A stretch of DNA of 63,101 nucleotides from Paenibacillus sp. J23TS9. GTDB taxonomy: Bacteria > Bacillota > Bacilli > Paenibacillales > Paenibacillaceae. A program made the position numbers and the translations under genes. Each line of letters begins with the position of its first letter. The first letter of the stretch is position 1. Of the stretch, positions 46,010-56,979 are shown one piece after another. The DNA is taken from the NCBI RefSeq assembly GCF_018403225.1, contig NZ_BOSG01000009.1, positions 1 to 63,101 on the forward strand. The letters run 5' to 3'. Under the pieces are notes generated by a model. It was not told the DNA's origin, searched no databases, and saw nothing but the letters and a program-made list of their open reading frames with translations.

Positions 46010-47626
46010 ATGATTCCTCAGTATTTGGTTGACTTTGACTTGCAATCCCTGCCCTGTATTGAAACCGATGTTCTTGTGATTGGCTCAGGAATCGCGGGAT
46101 TATATACGGCAATTGAGGCTGGCAAAGACCATAACGTTATCATGATTACCAAAAATGCACTTTTGGAAAGTAATACCCGGTATGCTCAGGGCGGTATTGC
46201 TGCTGTTACCTCGGAGGATGACTCTCCAGCCTACCACCGCGAGGATACGCTGATGGCCGGGGCTGGGCTATGCTCCTCTGCTGCTGTTGATGTACTCGTG
46301 AACGAAGGCCCGGAGGGTGTAAGGGAGTTAATCCGGTTAGGCACGTCCTTTGACCTCGAGAATGGCGAGCTTGCTCTAACCCAGGAAGGGGCCCACAGCC
46401 GCCGGCGAATTCTGCATGCGAATGGGGATGCGACCGGATTTGAGATTGTGAGGGCACTCGCCGCGCAGGTTCAGATACATGATCGTGTACAGGTGTGGGA
46501 GCATCATTTTGTCATTGATGTGATAGCCATAGAAAACGAGTGCATCGGAGCCCTTGTACAACGTCCGGATGGTCAGAGAGTGTACATAAAGGCGGGGGCT
46601 ACGATTTTGTGCACCGGAGGAGCCGGGCAGCTCTACCGTTATACAACAAATCCCGATGTTGCTACTGCAGACGGTATTGCCATTGCCCACCGGGCGGGAG
46701 CGCAAATCCGCGATATGGAATTTATCCAGTTTCACCCGACTGCCTTATGTTACCCGGGTGCTCCACGTTTCCTGATCTCGGAGGCCGTACGGGGCGAAGG
46801 TGCTGTGCTGCGCAATATCAAGGGTGAACGTTTTATGGAAAAGTACCATGAGCTGCTCGAGCTGGCACCGCGTGATATCGTGGCCCGTGCCATCGTAAGT
46901 GAGATGGAGGAGACGAGATCTACCTTTGTCTATTTGGATATTACGCATGAATCGGAGGATATGCTTAAGCACCGTTTTCCCACCATTTATGAGACCTGCA
47001 TGAATTATGGGCTGGATTTGGCTGCCGATTGGATTCCTGTGGCTCCGGCTGCGCATTATATGATGGGTGGAGTCAAAACGGATCTCAATGGGGAGAGCAG
47101 CGTGTCACGTCTTTTTGCCTGTGGCGAAGTTTCCTCAACGGGAGTTCATGGCGCTAACCGTCTGGCGAGCAATTCCCTGTCAGAGGCCATTGTGTTTGGC
47201 AAACGGATTGTGAATCGTATCAAAGACCTGACGCCTTTATACGGAACGGCAAATATTACACATGAGGATGAAGAGCGGACAGGCGCGCCCAAGCAAGCGA
47301 TGATCGAACGCAGACTTAAGCTGCAGAAAGTCATGGTTAGATACGCCGGGCTCAGACGCAATGAGACGCTCCTTTATAAAGGGATGGACGAGCTGAATCG
47401 CCAGCTTCCGATCTTTCATTCGGAGCTCACCAGGAAGGAAGAGTTTGAATTTGCGAACATGCTGACCAGCTGTTTGTTGGTCACTCGCGCCGCTCTGGAG
47501 CGCAAGGAGAGCCGAGGCGCACATTACAGGGAGGATTATCCTCAGAAGGACGACGCGATGTGGCGCAAGCACTTGCTTCAGCATCGTCAAGATGAAATCA
47601 TGGAGGAGTTCAGCGATGATGTTTAA
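46010..47626 (+). CDS. nadB: L-aspartate oxidase
   Basis: This encodes 538 residues and oxidises aspartate to iminoaspartate with FAD. Signatures: VLVIGSGIAGLYTAIEA (FAD Rossmann motif), TRYAQGGIAAV, HRRRI-like and GGVKTDLNGESSV...FACGEVSSTGVHGANRLASNS. ATG 46010 follows AGGTG at a good distance; GTG 45998 four codons upstream is possible. The stop overlaps nadC. Confidence 0.95.
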   Translation: MIPQYLVDFDLQSLPCIETDVLVIGSGIAGLYTAIEAGKDHNVIMITKNALLESNTRYAQGGIAAVTSEDDSPAYHREDTLMAGAGLCSSAAVDVLVNEGPEGVRELIRLGTSFDLENGELALTQEGAHSRRRILHANGDATGFEIVRALAAQVQIHDRVQVWEHHFVIDVIAIENECIGALVQRPDGQRVYIKAGATILCTGGAGQLYRYTTNPDVATADGIAIAHRAGAQIRDMEFIQFHPTALCYPGAPRFLISEAVRGEGAVLRNIKGERFMEKYHELLELAPRDIVARAIVSEMEETRSTFVYLDITHESEDMLKHRFPTIYETCMNYGLDLAADWIPVAPAAHYMMGGVKTDLNGESSVSRLFACGEVSSTGVHGANRLASNSLSEAIVFGKRIVNRIKDLTPLYGTANITHEDEERTGAPKQAMIERRLKLQKVMVRYAGLRRNETLLYKGMDELNRQLPIFHSELTRKEEFEFANMLTSCLLVTRAALERKESRGAHYREDYPQKDDAMWRKHLLQHRQDEIMEEFSDDV

Positions 47627-48476
47627 CGGATATAATGAGGGTCTGGTGGAATCCATTCGCTTGTGGCTGCAGGAGGATGTGGGTTCTGGTGATATTACGA
47701 CCATGACAACGATTCCGGCAGGCCGTGAATCCAAAGGGATCATTCACGCTAAGGATGCCGGTATTGTGGCGGGCATTCCAGTCGCGGAGCTGGTGTTTCA
47801 AGTGGTAGACCCTTCTCTGTCCTTTACGGCCCATGTCAAGGACGGAGATCATGTGGAAAAGGGTACCGTACTAGCAGTCGTTGAAGGCAGCACGCATCAT
47901 ATTTTAACGGGAGAGCGGATTGCTTTGAATCTGCTGCAGCGTCTTTCGGGCATTGCCACCCGGACGCGTACATTCGTTGATGCACTGGAAGGACTGCCGG
48001 CCCGACTGGTCGATACACGCAAAACAACGCCAGGGCATCGTATGCTGGAGAAATATGCTGTCCGGATCGGCGGCGGTGCGAATCACAGGTTTGGTCTATA
48101 TGATGCCGTCATGATTAAAGATAACCATATCAAAGGGGCGGGCGGAATCCGCAGAGCAGTTGAGCGTGCACGTGCCCATATACCACATACGATGACCATC
48201 GAAGTGGAAACAGAGTCCCTGCAGCAGGTAGAAGAGGCGCTGGAAGCCGGCGCTGATATTATTATGCTGGACAATATGGATAAAGATATGATGAAAGAGG
48301 CTGTCAGACGGATTAAGACGAAGGCTCCACATGTGCGTGTGGAGGCTTCAGGAAATGTCTCACTGCAGACGGTCAAAGGAATTGCCGAGTGCGGGGTTGA
48401 CGTAATATCCGTAGGGCGGTTAACCTATTCTTTTGAGAGTCTCGACATCAGTCTGGATCTCAATGCTGTAAAGTAA
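47616..48476 (+). CDS. nadC: Nicotinate-nucleotide pyrophosphorylase
   Basis: This encodes 286 residues. It joins quinolinate with PRPP to form nicotinate mononucleotide. Motifs: [46 protein letters not shown] with basic substrate-binding residues, and [21 protein letters not shown] precedes two adjacent ATGs (47616, 47619). It overlaps nadB, and all three nad genes make one unit. Confidence 0.95.
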   Translation: MMFNGYNEGLVESIRLWLQEDVGSGDITTMTTIPAGRESKGIIHAKDAGIVAGIPVAELVFQVVDPSLSFTAHVKDGDHVEKGTVLAVVEGSTHHILTGERIALNLLQRLSGIATRTRTFVDALEGLPARLVDTRKTTPGHRMLEKYAVRIGGGANHRFGLYDAVMIKDNHIKGAGGIRRAVERARAHIPHTMTIEVETESLQQVEEALEAGADIIMLDNMDKDMMKEAVRRIKTKAPHVRVEASGNVSLQTVKGIAECGVDVISVGRLTYSFESLDISLDLNAVK

Positions 48477-48492
48477 AGGAGGGATCATCCTC

Positions 48493-49260
48493 GTGATCCT
48501 TGTCATCGACATCGGGAACACCAACATTGTGCTGGGCATATACAAGAGACGTGAACTTCTCCATCATTTTCGTCTCAGCACCATTCGTCATTCGACATCG
48601 GATGAATATGGAGTTTTGTTTCATAATCTATTCCACATGTCCGGAATACCGGTTTCGGATATCCAGGGGGTTATTATGTCCTCCGTTGTCCCGCCGATGG
48701 TGCATATTATTGAGGAAATGTGCCGCAAATATATCCATAAGCAACCGCTTATGGTGGGACCAGGCATTCGAACAGGGCTAAATCTGCGTTCTGAAAATCC
48801 GCGGGAGGTTGGAGCGGACCGTATTGTGAATGCGGTGGCGGCAGTGGATCTCTACAAAGGGCCGCTTGTTGTGGTTGATTTCGGAACAGCCACTACATTT
48901 GACTGTATCGATGAAAAGGGGAACTATCTCGGCGGAGCCATTGTTCCGGGGATCGGTATAGCTACGGAGGCCTTGGTTCAGCGGGCATCGAAGCTTCCGC
49001 GCATTGAACTGGAAAAGCCCAAAAAAGTCATTGGCCGCAATACAGTCCATGCAATGCAGGCCGGCATCATATTCGGATATGCCGGACAGGTGGACGGCAT
49101 TGTGAAGCGGATGAAGCAGGAAATGGAGGCGCCACATTTAAAGGTGGTTGCCACCGGTGGACTGGCGGAACTCATCGCAAGCGAATCGGAAGCGATCGAT
49201 GAAGTGAATCCGCTATTAACCCTCGAAGGATTGCGGCTTATTTATGAACGTAATATGTAA
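48493..49260 (+). CDS. coaX: Type III pantothenate kinase
   Basis: This encodes 255 residues. First step of coenzyme A synthesis; needs a monovalent cation. [17 protein letters not shown] is the phosphate-binding motif; [11 protein letters not shown] and [12 protein letters not shown] follow. Starts at GTG 48493 with AAGGAGGG upstream, 16 bases after nadC, so it may be read with the NAD genes. Confidence 0.96.
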   Translation: MILVIDIGNTNIVLGIYKRRELLHHFRLSTIRHSTSDEYGVLFHNLFHMSGIPVSDIQGVIMSSVVPPMVHIIEEMCRKYIHKQPLMVGPGIRTGLNLRSENPREVGADRIVNAVAAVDLYKGPLVVVDFGTATTFDCIDEKGNYLGGAIVPGIGIATEALVQRASKLPRIELEKPKKVIGRNTVHAMQAGIIFGYAGQVDGIVKRMKQEMEAPHLKVVATGGLAELIASESEAIDEVNPLLTLEGLRLIYERNM

Positions 49261-49407
49261 TTCGTTTGGACGACATTGCAGTCTGTTTACTTCAAGAATT
49301 CATCTTATAAAGATGGTTTCTCATGAAATTTTGGAAACAATACTACGAAGAACGGCTAAGAGCAGCTGTACTTCGGTTAAATAGAGAGCAAGGAGGCTGG
49401 ATACGAC

Positions 49408-50292
49408 ATGGATAATAAACAAGATCGCCTCATCCGAGGCACCGCAATGGGCGGACGCGTCCGGGCCTTCGCAGTAAGAACGACCGGTCTCGTTGAGGAG
49501 CTGCGCCGAAGACATGATACATGGCCAACCGCTACAGCGGCTTTGGGGCGTACATTGACGGCCGCAGCCATGATGGGCACCATGCTCAAAGGTGAAGAGC
49601 AGCTGACCATTCAGGTACAAGGCAATGGTCCCATTGGCCAGATTGTCGTCGATGCGAACGCCAAAGGCGATGTGCGGGGTTATGTGAACGAACCGCATGT
49701 CCACCTTCCAAGCAACAGTATGGGGAAGTTGGATGTAGCCGGAGCGGTAGGCCGCGAAGGTTATTTGCATGTTACTAAGGATTTGGGGATGAAAGAGCCA
49801 TACCGCGGCAGCATACCCATTGTCTCTGGTGAGCTTGGCGAAGACTTTACGTATTATTTTGCCGTTTCGGAGCAAACGCCTTCGGCTGTAGGATTGGGTG
49901 TACTCGTTGCTCCCGACAACTCTGTTATTGTGGCTGGCGGCTTTATTGTGCAGCTTCTGCCGGGGCTCACTGATGAGGAAATCTCTTTGATCGAGCAGGC
50001 TGTTGGCGCTATGCCGCCGGTAACATCACTTCTTGATCAGGGGCTGGAGCTTGATGAAATGCTGCGTCGGCTTCTGCCGGATGTGGAGATCCTGGAACAA
50101 ATGGATGTCCAATTTCAGTGCAAATGCTCACGTGATCGTGTGGAACAGACCCTCGTCAGCCTTGGCAAAAGTGAATTGGAGCAGTTAATTGAAGAGGATG
50201 GCAAGGCGGAAGTGGTATGTCATTTTTGCAATGAAGCCTATACGTTTGAAAAAGACGAGCTGCAGCAGATTTTAGAAAAAGCAATTCATTAA
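49408..50292 (+). CDS. hslO: Redox-regulated chaperone Hsp33
   Basis: This encodes 294 residues. A holding chaperone turned on by oxidation. The C-terminal switch has CxC and CxxC (QCKCSRDR and CHFCNEAY), the zinc-binding cysteines whose disulfides activate it. The N-terminus RLIRGTAMGGRVRAFAVRTTG is the family signature. A GAGCAAGGAGG site precedes ATG 49408. Confidence 0.96.
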   Translation: MDNKQDRLIRGTAMGGRVRAFAVRTTGLVEELRRRHDTWPTATAALGRTLTAAAMMGTMLKGEEQLTIQVQGNGPIGQIVVDANAKGDVRGYVNEPHVHLPSNSMGKLDVAGAVGREGYLHVTKDLGMKEPYRGSIPIVSGELGEDFTYYFAVSEQTPSAVGLGVLVAPDNSVIVAGGFIVQLLPGLTDEEISLIEQAVGAMPPVTSLLDQGLELDEMLRRLLPDVEILEQMDVQFQCKCSRDRVEQTLVSLGKSELEQLIEEDGKAEVVCHFCNEAYTFEKDELQQILEKAIH

Positions 50293-50305
50293 GGCGCGGT
50301 ACACG

Positions 50306-51268
50306 ATGATGACCCGACAAGAAAAGGCGCTTTGGGCCGCAGTCATCATTTTGGCAGCGGGCGTGTTGTTCATGGGGAGCCTGATCGTCATCCGCGGGTT
50401 AAAGCCGGCGGGATCCGTGCATGAGTCGGAAGAGGAGCAGAGAGGGCTCGATGCAGTGGCATCTTTTGACGGCCAGATCATTACGGAAGATGAGTGGGTC
50501 AGGGAGCTGAAGCGGGCGCGTGGGCATGAAGTGCTTTTGCAGATGCTGAATCAGAAAGCGGTATCCACTGAGGCGAAAGCACTTCGGATACAGGTTACAC
50601 CGGAGGAGATCGCAGAAAAGGTTCATGAGGATGCCAGTGGGTACGAATCGGAAGACGCTTACTACCAGGCCATGTCGGTACAGCTGGGAATGACCTCCGA
50701 AGATGTCAGGGCGGAGGCGGCCTATCAACTGACGCTTGAAAAAATAGCAATCGTCAATATCCATATTAGCGATGATGAGGTTAACCGTTATGTTGACCAG
50801 CATGAGGAGGAGTTTGAACCCAAGAGGCAATATGAGCTGGCCTGGATCAAACTCAAAAGCCGTAAGGAAGCGAATAGGACGCTGGACCGACTTGAGCAAG
50901 GGGAAGATTTCGGCAGCCTGGCCGGAGAACTGTCTCTTGACGAGTACACCCGTATGCAGGGTGGAAGGCTGGGGATGATAGAGGAAGATGATCCGTTTGT
51001 TCCTGGGGAGCTTCTGAGCGCAGCGAAGGATTTGGAGGCGGGAGATATTGCCGGACCAATCGAGCTGAAAGACGATGGATATGCAGTGATGCGGGTTATC
51101 GATATTGTGAAGACAGGGGAACGGAGCAGCGGGGAAATCCGCGCCAGTGTCCGTAAGCAGCTAGCCCTTAATGAGGCCGTTCCACTGACGCAGCTGGAGG
51201 CCAGCTTGAGAGATAAGTACGGAGCCAAACTAATCACGAAACCAACCCCTGAAGAGGGTGCCAAATAA
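50306..51268 (+). CDS. Membrane-anchored parvulin-type foldase (YacD-like)
   Basis: This encodes 320 residues. One N-terminal transmembrane anchor at about 8-30, no lipobox Cys. A SurA-like helical region (60-165) precedes a degenerate parvulin domain (about 170-280; YELAWIKLKSRKEA, FGSLAGELSLDEYTRMQGGRLGMI). It probably acts outside the membrane. Same place as B. subtilis yacD between hslO and cysK. A second ATG one codon later is possible. Confidence 0.87.
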   Translation: MMTRQEKALWAAVIILAAGVLFMGSLIVIRGLKPAGSVHESEEEQRGLDAVASFDGQIITEDEWVRELKRARGHEVLLQMLNQKAVSTEAKALRIQVTPEEIAEKVHEDASGYESEDAYYQAMSVQLGMTSEDVRAEAAYQLTLEKIAIVNIHISDDEVNRYVDQHEEEFEPKRQYELAWIKLKSRKEANRTLDRLEQGEDFGSLAGELSLDEYTRMQGGRLGMIEEDDPFVPGELLSAAKDLEAGDIAGPIELKDDGYAVMRVIDIVKTGERSSGEIRASVRKQLALNEAVPLTQLEASLRDKYGAKLITKPTPEEGAK

Positions 51269-51283
51269 AGCTGTGTTTTCAAG

Positions 51284-51328
51284 CCTTTGCCGCATGGATA
51301 TCGCTCCATAAAGCAAGGTTTGTTTTTT
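51284..51328 (+). terminator. Terminator after the yacD-like gene
   Basis: CCTTTGC (51284-51290) pairs with GCAAGG (51313-51318), with ATGG/CCAT inside, followed by TTTGTTTTTT. Confidence 0.6.
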
Positions 51329-51371
51329 GTCAAAACCTTATGGAATAGGCCTTAGATATGGATGGTTCATA

Positions 51372-51400
51372 TTGACATTCGTATGGAAGGTTGATAAGAT
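51372..51400 (+). promoter_or_regulatory. sigma-A promoter of cysK
   Basis: TTGACA (51372-51377), 17 bp, TAAGAT (51395-51400). Confidence 0.8.
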
Positions 51401-51402
51401 AA

Positions 51403-51417
51403 AGGTATTAAATACCT
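51403..51417. promoter_or_regulatory. Palindromic operator candidate at the cysK start point
   Basis: AGGTATT-A-AATACCT is a perfect inverted repeat covering the expected +1. It may bind a cysteine regulator such as CymR; the identity is inference. Confidence 0.45.
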
Positions 51418-51520
51418 ACTTAATTACTCGGATATAAAACCGTTAAACAGCCAGATGCTTGATCTGAATTAGCATATATCAAAACCAGAATTCTACAGTT
51501 AAAAAGGGAGGATTTATTCC

Positions 51521-52459
51521 ATGGCTAAAGTCGTTAATAATGTTACTGAACTCATCGGTAGTACACCACTCGTTCGTTTGAACCGTTTGGCTCCGGAAGA
51601 CAGCGCAGAAATCTATCTCAAACTTGAATACCAAAACCCGGGCTCCAGCGTGAAGGACCGGATTGCTATCAGCATCGTTGAAGAAGCGGAGAAAGACGGG
51701 ACTTTGAAACCGGGCGGTACGATCGTTGAAGCAACGAGCGGCAATACGGGAATCGGTCTTGCTATGGTCGCTGCAGCAAAAGGATATAAGTCGGTTATCG
51801 TTATGCCTGAAACGATGAGCTTGGAGCGCCGCAATCTGCTTCGTGCTTATGGAGCTGAGCTGGTGCTGACACCAGGAGCGGAGGGCATGAACGGCGCAGT
51901 TAAAAAAGCCGAGGAGATCGTAAGCGAGAACCCTGGTTACTTTATGGCAGAGCAGTTCAAGAATCCGGCTAACGTAAAAATCCACCGTGAAACTACAGGT
52001 CCGGAAATCGTAGAAGCCATCGAATCCATTGGCGGCACGCTGGACGCATTTGTTGCCGGCATCGGCACCGGCGGTACGATCTCGGGCGCGGGTGAAGTAC
52101 TGAAGCAGAGCTTCCCGAATGTGAAAATTGTAGCGGTAGAGCCTGCGGCTTCTCCGATTCTGTCCGGCGGCAAACCAGGGCCTCATAAAATTCAAGGTCT
52201 TGGCGCCAACTTTATTCCTGATATTCTGAATCGTGAGATTTATGATGAAATCATTCATGTTGAAAATGATGAAGCCTTCGACACGGCACGCCGCGTTGCG
52301 AAAGAAGAAGGAGTTCTTGCAGGCATCTCCTCCGGCGCTGCAGTATTTGCCGCACTTAAGGTAGCCAAAGAACTTGGAAAAGGCAAACGTGTCGTTGTGA
52401 TTATTCCTAGTAATGGGGAACGTTACCTGAGCACGCCGCTGTACAATTTTGAAGGATAA
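51521..52459 (+). CDS. cysK: Cysteine synthase A (O-acetylserine sulfhydrylase)
   Basis: This encodes 312 residues. PLP enzyme making cysteine from O-acetylserine and sulfide. Motifs: [22 protein letters not shown] with the PLP Lys, [12 protein letters not shown] for substrate carboxylate, and GTGGTISG for cofactor phosphate. AAAGGGAGGA precedes the ATG. Own promoter and terminator. Same order (hslO-yacD-cysK-pabB) as B. subtilis. Confidence 0.97.
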   Translation: MAKVVNNVTELIGSTPLVRLNRLAPEDSAEIYLKLEYQNPGSSVKDRIAISIVEEAEKDGTLKPGGTIVEATSGNTGIGLAMVAAAKGYKSVIVMPETMSLERRNLLRAYGAELVLTPGAEGMNGAVKKAEEIVSENPGYFMAEQFKNPANVKIHRETTGPEIVEAIESIGGTLDAFVAGIGTGGTISGAGEVLKQSFPNVKIVAVEPAASPILSGGKPGPHKIQGLGANFIPDILNREIYDEIIHVENDEAFDTARRVAKEEGVLAGISSGAAVFAALKVAKELGKGKRVVVIIPSNGERYLSTPLYNFEG

Positions 52460-52503
52460 GTTTGCAGAACAATGTGTTCTGACATTTTAATATGATTCTC
52501 GCC

Positions 52504-52537
52504 CCTGCTGCTGTTCTTACAGTAGCAGGTTTTTTTA
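52504..52537 (+). terminator. Terminator after cysK
   Basis: CCTGCTGCTGT (52504-52514) pairs with ACAGTAGCAGG (52519-52529) with one mismatch, followed by T. Confidence 0.9.
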
Positions 52538-52650
52538 GGTTGCAGATCGTATTTTTGTAAAAACCTCAAGGAAAAGTCTTTTCAAAAGGGCATCTGGCAA
52601 AGTATACTGACAACCAATAGAAAGCTCTTGCAGCAAAGGGGATGAGGAAT

Positions 52651-54258
52651 GTGAACGGGAACAGCAGGTTTACGCATGAACATTGGAAGAGGTGGGTAGA
52701 GCAGGGATACACCATGCTGCCATTCATACTTGAAATGGAGCTGGAGAAGGATGAGTCAGGCCTCCCCGCTTCTTGGTCTCGTGCCTGGGAGCAAGCATCC
52801 CCGTATTCTTTTGTCCTCGAGAGCGGCAAGGATGGACGGTACACATATCTGGGTCTTCAGCCTGTATCTATTCTTAAGGGAAAGGGAGAACAGGGTGAGA
52901 TTACCGTTTTGAAGGCTGGCAGCAGCACTGAACATACGGCAGGATCGCCTCTGGATGTTATCAGGCGTTGGATGGAGCCCTTTCAGGCTCCCAAGCCTCA
53001 GGATGATGAGGAGCAATCAGCGGGACTGCCTCCGTTTCTCGGAGGTTGTGTCGGGTTTTTAGGATATGATGTGGTTCGTTTCCTGGAATCTCTGCCTGTG
53101 AGTGCAGCGGACAATCCGGATATACCCGATTATCTCTGGATGCGGCTTGAAGAGATATGGATCTACGATCATACAGCACATAAGCTGATTTGTGCAGTTC
53201 ATAAGCCAATATCGGCAGCTGGCGATCTGGAGCGCATATATGAACAAGCACAGGAACAGGCACGGTCAATGCTGACGCAGTGGCGCTCTTTTACGGAACA
53301 AATGCAGGCAGAGCTGGATGAAGAGCGGATTATGCGGCAAAGGCATATGATAGATGCACAGTCGCAGCAGGACCAAGGACAGTGGCCTGGCATGAAAAGC
53401 GCTTTTCCTCAGGATGCTTTCGAGCAGGCAGTAGAGACGATACAGAACTATATCCGGCAGGGCGATGTGTTTCAGGTTAATTTGTCGCTCAAGCAGGAAC
53501 AAGAGCTGAATTCAGATCCGGAGCGGATTTATGAATGGCTGCGGATTTTAAATCCATCGCCGTATATGGGAATGCTCCGCTCGCCGGGCTTCAGTCTTGT
53601 GAGCGCATCACCTGAGCTTCTGGTCAAGCGCCAGGGAGAGCGGATCAGCGCTCGTCCAATTGCTGGCACCCGCCGCCGCGGGCATACGCGGGAAGAGGAT
53701 ATCGCGATGGCGGAAGAACTGCTCAGCAGCAAGAAGGAACGCGCGGAGCATGTCATGCTCGTTGATCTGGAGCGCAATGACATCGGCAAGGTGGCAGCTT
53801 ACGGCACGGTAAGGGTACCGGAGCTAATGACCGTCGAGCACTACTCCCATGTCATGCATCTTGTGTCACAGGTGGAAGGACAGCTGGCTTCCGGTAAAGG
53901 TGCATTTGATGTCATCGCTGCCTTGTTCCCTGGAGGGACAATAACGGGAGCACCTAAAGTCCGGACGATGGAAATTATTGAGGAGCTGGAGCCGATAAGA
54001 CGGGGACCTTACACGGGCTCCATGGGCTGGATTGACTACAACGGAAATTTGGAATTAAATATTATCATAAGAACACTGGTTGTATCGGATGGAATCGGCA
54101 TGATTCAGACCGGCGCTGGAGTCGTCATTGACTCCGAGCCGTATCGTGAGTATCGTGAATGCCATAATAAAGCCAAAGCCATCGTCAAGGCAGTCCTTTT
54201 AAGTGAACAGGAAGCAGCTGCTGACATGACCCGGCAGGAAAAGGGGATGAGAGTATGA
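52651..54258 (+). CDS. pabB: Aminodeoxychorismate synthase component I
   Basis: This encodes 535 residues. Chorismate-using enzyme family: [27 protein letters not shown] and [21 protein letters not shown] in the C-terminal catalytic half; the N-terminal half is the regulatory fold. With PabA it makes aminodeoxychorismate, the precursor of p-aminobenzoate. TrpE cannot be excluded from motifs alone, but the pab/fol context decides. GTG 52651 has AAAGGGG nine bases upstream; ATG 52642 touches that site and is less likely. Overlaps pabA by four bases. Confidence 0.93.
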   Translation: MNGNSRFTHEHWKRWVEQGYTMLPFILEMELEKDESGLPASWSRAWEQASPYSFVLESGKDGRYTYLGLQPVSILKGKGEQGEITVLKAGSSTEHTAGSPLDVIRRWMEPFQAPKPQDDEEQSAGLPPFLGGCVGFLGYDVVRFLESLPVSAADNPDIPDYLWMRLEEIWIYDHTAHKLICAVHKPISAAGDLERIYEQAQEQARSMLTQWRSFTEQMQAELDEERIMRQRHMIDAQSQQDQGQWPGMKSAFPQDAFEQAVETIQNYIRQGDVFQVNLSLKQEQELNSDPERIYEWLRILNPSPYMGMLRSPGFSLVSASPELLVKRQGERISARPIAGTRRRGHTREEDIAMAEELLSSKKERAEHVMLVDLERNDIGKVAAYGTVRVPELMTVEHYSHVMHLVSQVEGQLASGKGAFDVIAALFPGGTITGAPKVRTMEIIEELEPIRRGPYTGSMGWIDYNGNLELNIIIRTLVVSDGIGMIQTGAGVVIDSEPYREYRECHNKAKAIVKAVLLSEQEAAADMTRQEKGMRV

Positions 54259-54836
54259 TACTGGTGATCGATAATTATGACTCTTTTACGTATAACCTGG
54301 TTCAATATCTTGGTGAACTGGGAGAAGAAGTGAAGGTAATCCGCAATGATGAAATAGATATCCAGGGTATTGAAGCGCTCGCTCCGGATCATATTCTGAT
54401 ATCGCCGGGCCCGTGCACTCCGAATGAAGCGGGAATCAGTCTGGAGACCATTGCACATTTTAAAGGGAAAATCCCGATTTTCGGCGTCTGCCTTGGACAT
54501 CAGGCCATCGGACAGGCATTTGGCGGACAGGTTGTCCGTGCTGAGCGGTTGATGCACGGCAAGACTTCACCGATTTTGCATCACGGAACCTCCATATTTG
54601 AGGGCCTGCCATCCCCGTTCACGGCGACTCGGTACCATTCCTTGCTTGTGGAACGCAGCACACTGCCTGATTGCCTGGAAATTACAGCTGAGACGGAAGA
54701 GGGCGAAATTATGGGACTGCGTCACAAGGAATATCCTGTAGAGGGTGTACAGTTTCATCCGGAGTCGATTATTACCGATTACGGACACCAGATGCTCCGC
54801 AACTTTCTGAAGCGGACAGCAACGACTAACGCATGA
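54255..54836 (+). CDS. pabA: Glutamine amidotransferase PabA/TrpG
   Basis: This encodes 193 residues. Class I amidotransferase: [14 protein letters not shown] at the start, [15 protein letters not shown] with the nucleophile Cys, and a C-terminal FHPESI with the catalytic His-Glu. Supplies ammonia to PabB; in B. subtilis the same protein also serves tryptophan synthesis. Overlaps both neighbours by four bases. Confidence 0.95.
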   Translation: MILVIDNYDSFTYNLVQYLGELGEEVKVIRNDEIDIQGIEALAPDHILISPGPCTPNEAGISLETIAHFKGKIPIFGVCLGHQAIGQAFGGQVVRAERLMHGKTSPILHHGTSIFEGLPSPFTATRYHSLLVERSTLPDCLEITAETEEGEIMGLRHKEYPVEGVQFHPESIITDYGHQMLRNFLKRTATTNA

Positions 54837-55741
54837 AGTGGATTCTGCTGAACGGTAAATGTATCGATGCTTCTGCTGCCGTGGTTTCCGTTATGGATCA
54901 CGGCTTTTTATACGGTATGGGATTATTTGAGACCTTCCGTACCTACGGAGGCAAGCCATTTTTGCTGGAGAGGCATTTGGACCGACTGGCTCAAGGCTGC
55001 GAAACACTGGGAATCGGGACCGATACCCTGCCTGATCCCTTTCTGCTGCGGCAATCTATCAGCGAATTAATGAAGGCGAACGGTCTGGAGGAGGCGTATA
55101 TCCGCTATACCGTCAGCGCGGGTGAAGATGTGCTGGGTTTACCAACAGGAAAATACACCCGCCCGAGTCAAGTACTCATGGCCAAACCTCTGCCGGAAAC
55201 TCCTGATGAGCTGTACACCCAGGGGAAGGCACTGAAGCTGCTCAACATCAGGCGCAATTCCCCGGAAGGCTCTGTGAGGCTGAAGTCGCTGCATTATATG
55301 AATAATATTTTGGCGAAAAGAGAGCTCTCCTCTTATCCTGAAGCTGTACAACTTCATGCCGAGGGTCTGATGCTGAGTACGGATGGATATCTCTCGGAAG
55401 GAATTGTGAGCAATCTTTTCTTCGTTAAAAATAATCAACTATATACGCCGGATACAGCCTGTGGGCTATTGCCCGGCATTACGCGCGGCCTGGTGCTGGA
55501 GATGGCAGCTGCTGAAGGCCTGAGCTGTGAGGAAGGGTTTTATACATGGGAGGATGCGGCCTCGGCCGATGAAATATGGCTGACCACCTCGATTCAGGAG
55601 CTGGTGCCTGTCACCACGCTCATCAACGGTTCGGGTGCATTGTCTATAATTAGCGGCGGTCGTGTCGGGCCTGTCACAAGCAGGCTGCTTCGGCTGTATC
55701 GGCAGCAAACGGGAGGCTATCATGAAAACGACAATTTATGA
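54833..55741 (+). CDS. pabC: 4-amino-4-deoxychorismate lyase
   Basis: This encodes 302 residues. Fold-type IV PLP enzyme that releases p-aminobenzoate and pyruvate. [28 protein letters not shown] is the aminotransferase class IV start; [13 protein letters not shown] holds the expected PLP Lys; [10 protein letters not shown] and [11 protein letters not shown] follow. D-amino acid aminotransferases share these motifs, but the operon points to PabC. Confidence 0.92.
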   Translation: MKWILLNGKCIDASAAVVSVMDHGFLYGMGLFETFRTYGGKPFLLERHLDRLAQGCETLGIGTDTLPDPFLLRQSISELMKANGLEEAYIRYTVSAGEDVLGLPTGKYTRPSQVLMAKPLPETPDELYTQGKALKLLNIRRNSPEGSVRLKSLHYMNNILAKRELSSYPEAVQLHAEGLMLSTDGYLSEGIVSNLFFVKNNQLYTPDTACGLLPGITRGLVLEMAAAEGLSCEEGFYTWEDAASADEIWLTTSIQELVPVTTLINGSGALSIISGGRVGPVTSRLLRLYRQQTGGYHENDNL

Positions 55742-56585
55742 ACGAACCTATACCATGGGTGAGGCGGTGCTTGAGCTTGGAGCATCCACGAAAATCATGG
55801 GAATCTTAAATGTAACGCCTGATTCCTTTTCGGATGGCGGCCGGTATGTTGATCCTGAACAAGCAGTACATCACGCGCTGCAGATGGTTCAGGAAGGGGC
55901 GGATCTGATCGATATCGGAGGCGAATCGACACGGCCCGGATTTGAGCCTGTCTCTGCGGAGGAGGAGCTGCGCCGCGTCATTCCTGTTGTTGAGGCTCTT
56001 CACCGCGCGGCTCCCCATATTCCGATTTCGGTTGATACCTATAAGGCTGAGGTTGCCCGTAAAGCAATAGAAGCTGGAGCCCATATCATGAATGATATCT
56101 GGGGAGGCAAAAAAGATCCGGATATGCTGAATGCGGCGGCTGAGCTCGGCTGCCCGATTATTTTAATGCATAACAGGAAAGATATGAACTATAGTGATTT
56201 TGCCACTGACGTTGTGCGGGATCTGGAGGAAAGTGTCGAACTTGCGCTGAAGGCCGGTGTGGATGAAAAGCAGATTATTTTAGACCCGGGTATCGGATTC
56301 GCCAAGAACGGACCGGAAAATCTGCAAATTATGACCCAGCTTGACCGGCTGGTGGATATCGGGTATCCGGTGCTGCTCGCGACTTCGCGCAAAAAGTTTA
56401 TCCGGACAGTCATGGACCTGCCAGTAAACGACATTGTCGAAGGAACGGCTGCTACCGTTGCATTCGGTATTGCCCAAGGCTGCCAAATTGTACGAGTGCA
56501 TGACGTGAAACAAATCAAACGGACCGTGATGATGTGCGACGCTATGTTGTATGCATCAATGGACACCAGACGGATCGGCTCTTAA
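55722..56585 (+). CDS. folP: Dihydropteroate synthase
   Basis: This encodes 287 residues. It couples p-aminobenzoate to the pterin pyrophosphate; the target of sulfonamides. Motifs: MGILNVTPDSFSDGG, DIGGESTRPGF, SVDTYKAEVA, and LDPGIGFAK. ATG 55722 overlaps the end of pabC by 20 bases and follows GGGAGG. Confidence 0.96.
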   Translation: MKTTIYERTYTMGEAVLELGASTKIMGILNVTPDSFSDGGRYVDPEQAVHHALQMVQEGADLIDIGGESTRPGFEPVSAEEELRRVIPVVEALHRAAPHIPISVDTYKAEVARKAIEAGAHIMNDIWGGKKDPDMLNAAAELGCPIILMHNRKDMNYSDFATDVVRDLEESVELALKAGVDEKQIILDPGIGFAKNGPENLQIMTQLDRLVDIGYPVLLATSRKKFIRTVMDLPVNDIVEGTAATVAFGIAQGCQIVRVHDVKQIKRTVMMCDAMLYASMDTRRIGS

Positions 56586-56607
56586 TTTATTGGAGGGATG
56601 ATGGATT

Positions 56608-56970
56608 ATGGATAAAATGAAAATGCATCGCATGGAATATTACGGGTATCATGGCGTTTTTGAAGAGGAGCGTAAGCTGGGCCAACGCTTTTATATTGAT
56701 CTGGAGCTTGAGCTGGATTTGCGGGCCGCCGGGGAAAATGACGATCTGACTCAAACGGTAAATTATGCCGAAGTTCATGAAGTTGTGAAAAAAGTCGTTG
56801 AAACCGAGTCTTTCCGCCTGATCGAAGCATTGGCCGAACGTATTGCATCCTCGGTACTGGACACTTATACTAGTATCGATGCATTGACGGTCAAAGTGAC
56901 CAAACCGCACCCTCCCTTTGACATCCATTTTCAGGGCGTCACTGTGGAGCTTCACAGAACAAGGAAGTGA
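56608..56970 (+). CDS. folB: Dihydroneopterin aldolase
   Basis: This encodes 120 residues. It cleaves dihydroneopterin to the hydroxymethyl pterin used by FolK. EYYGYHGVFEEERKLGQRF carries the catalytic segment, and NYAEVHEVVKKVVE and SFRLIEALAERIA are conserved. TTGGAGGG lies upstream of the start. Confidence 0.96.
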   Translation: MDKMKMHRMEYYGYHGVFEEERKLGQRFYIDLELELDLRAAGENDDLTQTVNYAEVHEVVKKVVETESFRLIEALAERIASSVLDTYTSIDALTVKVTKPHPPFDIHFQGVTVELHRTRK

Positions 56971-56979
56971 GAACCCATC

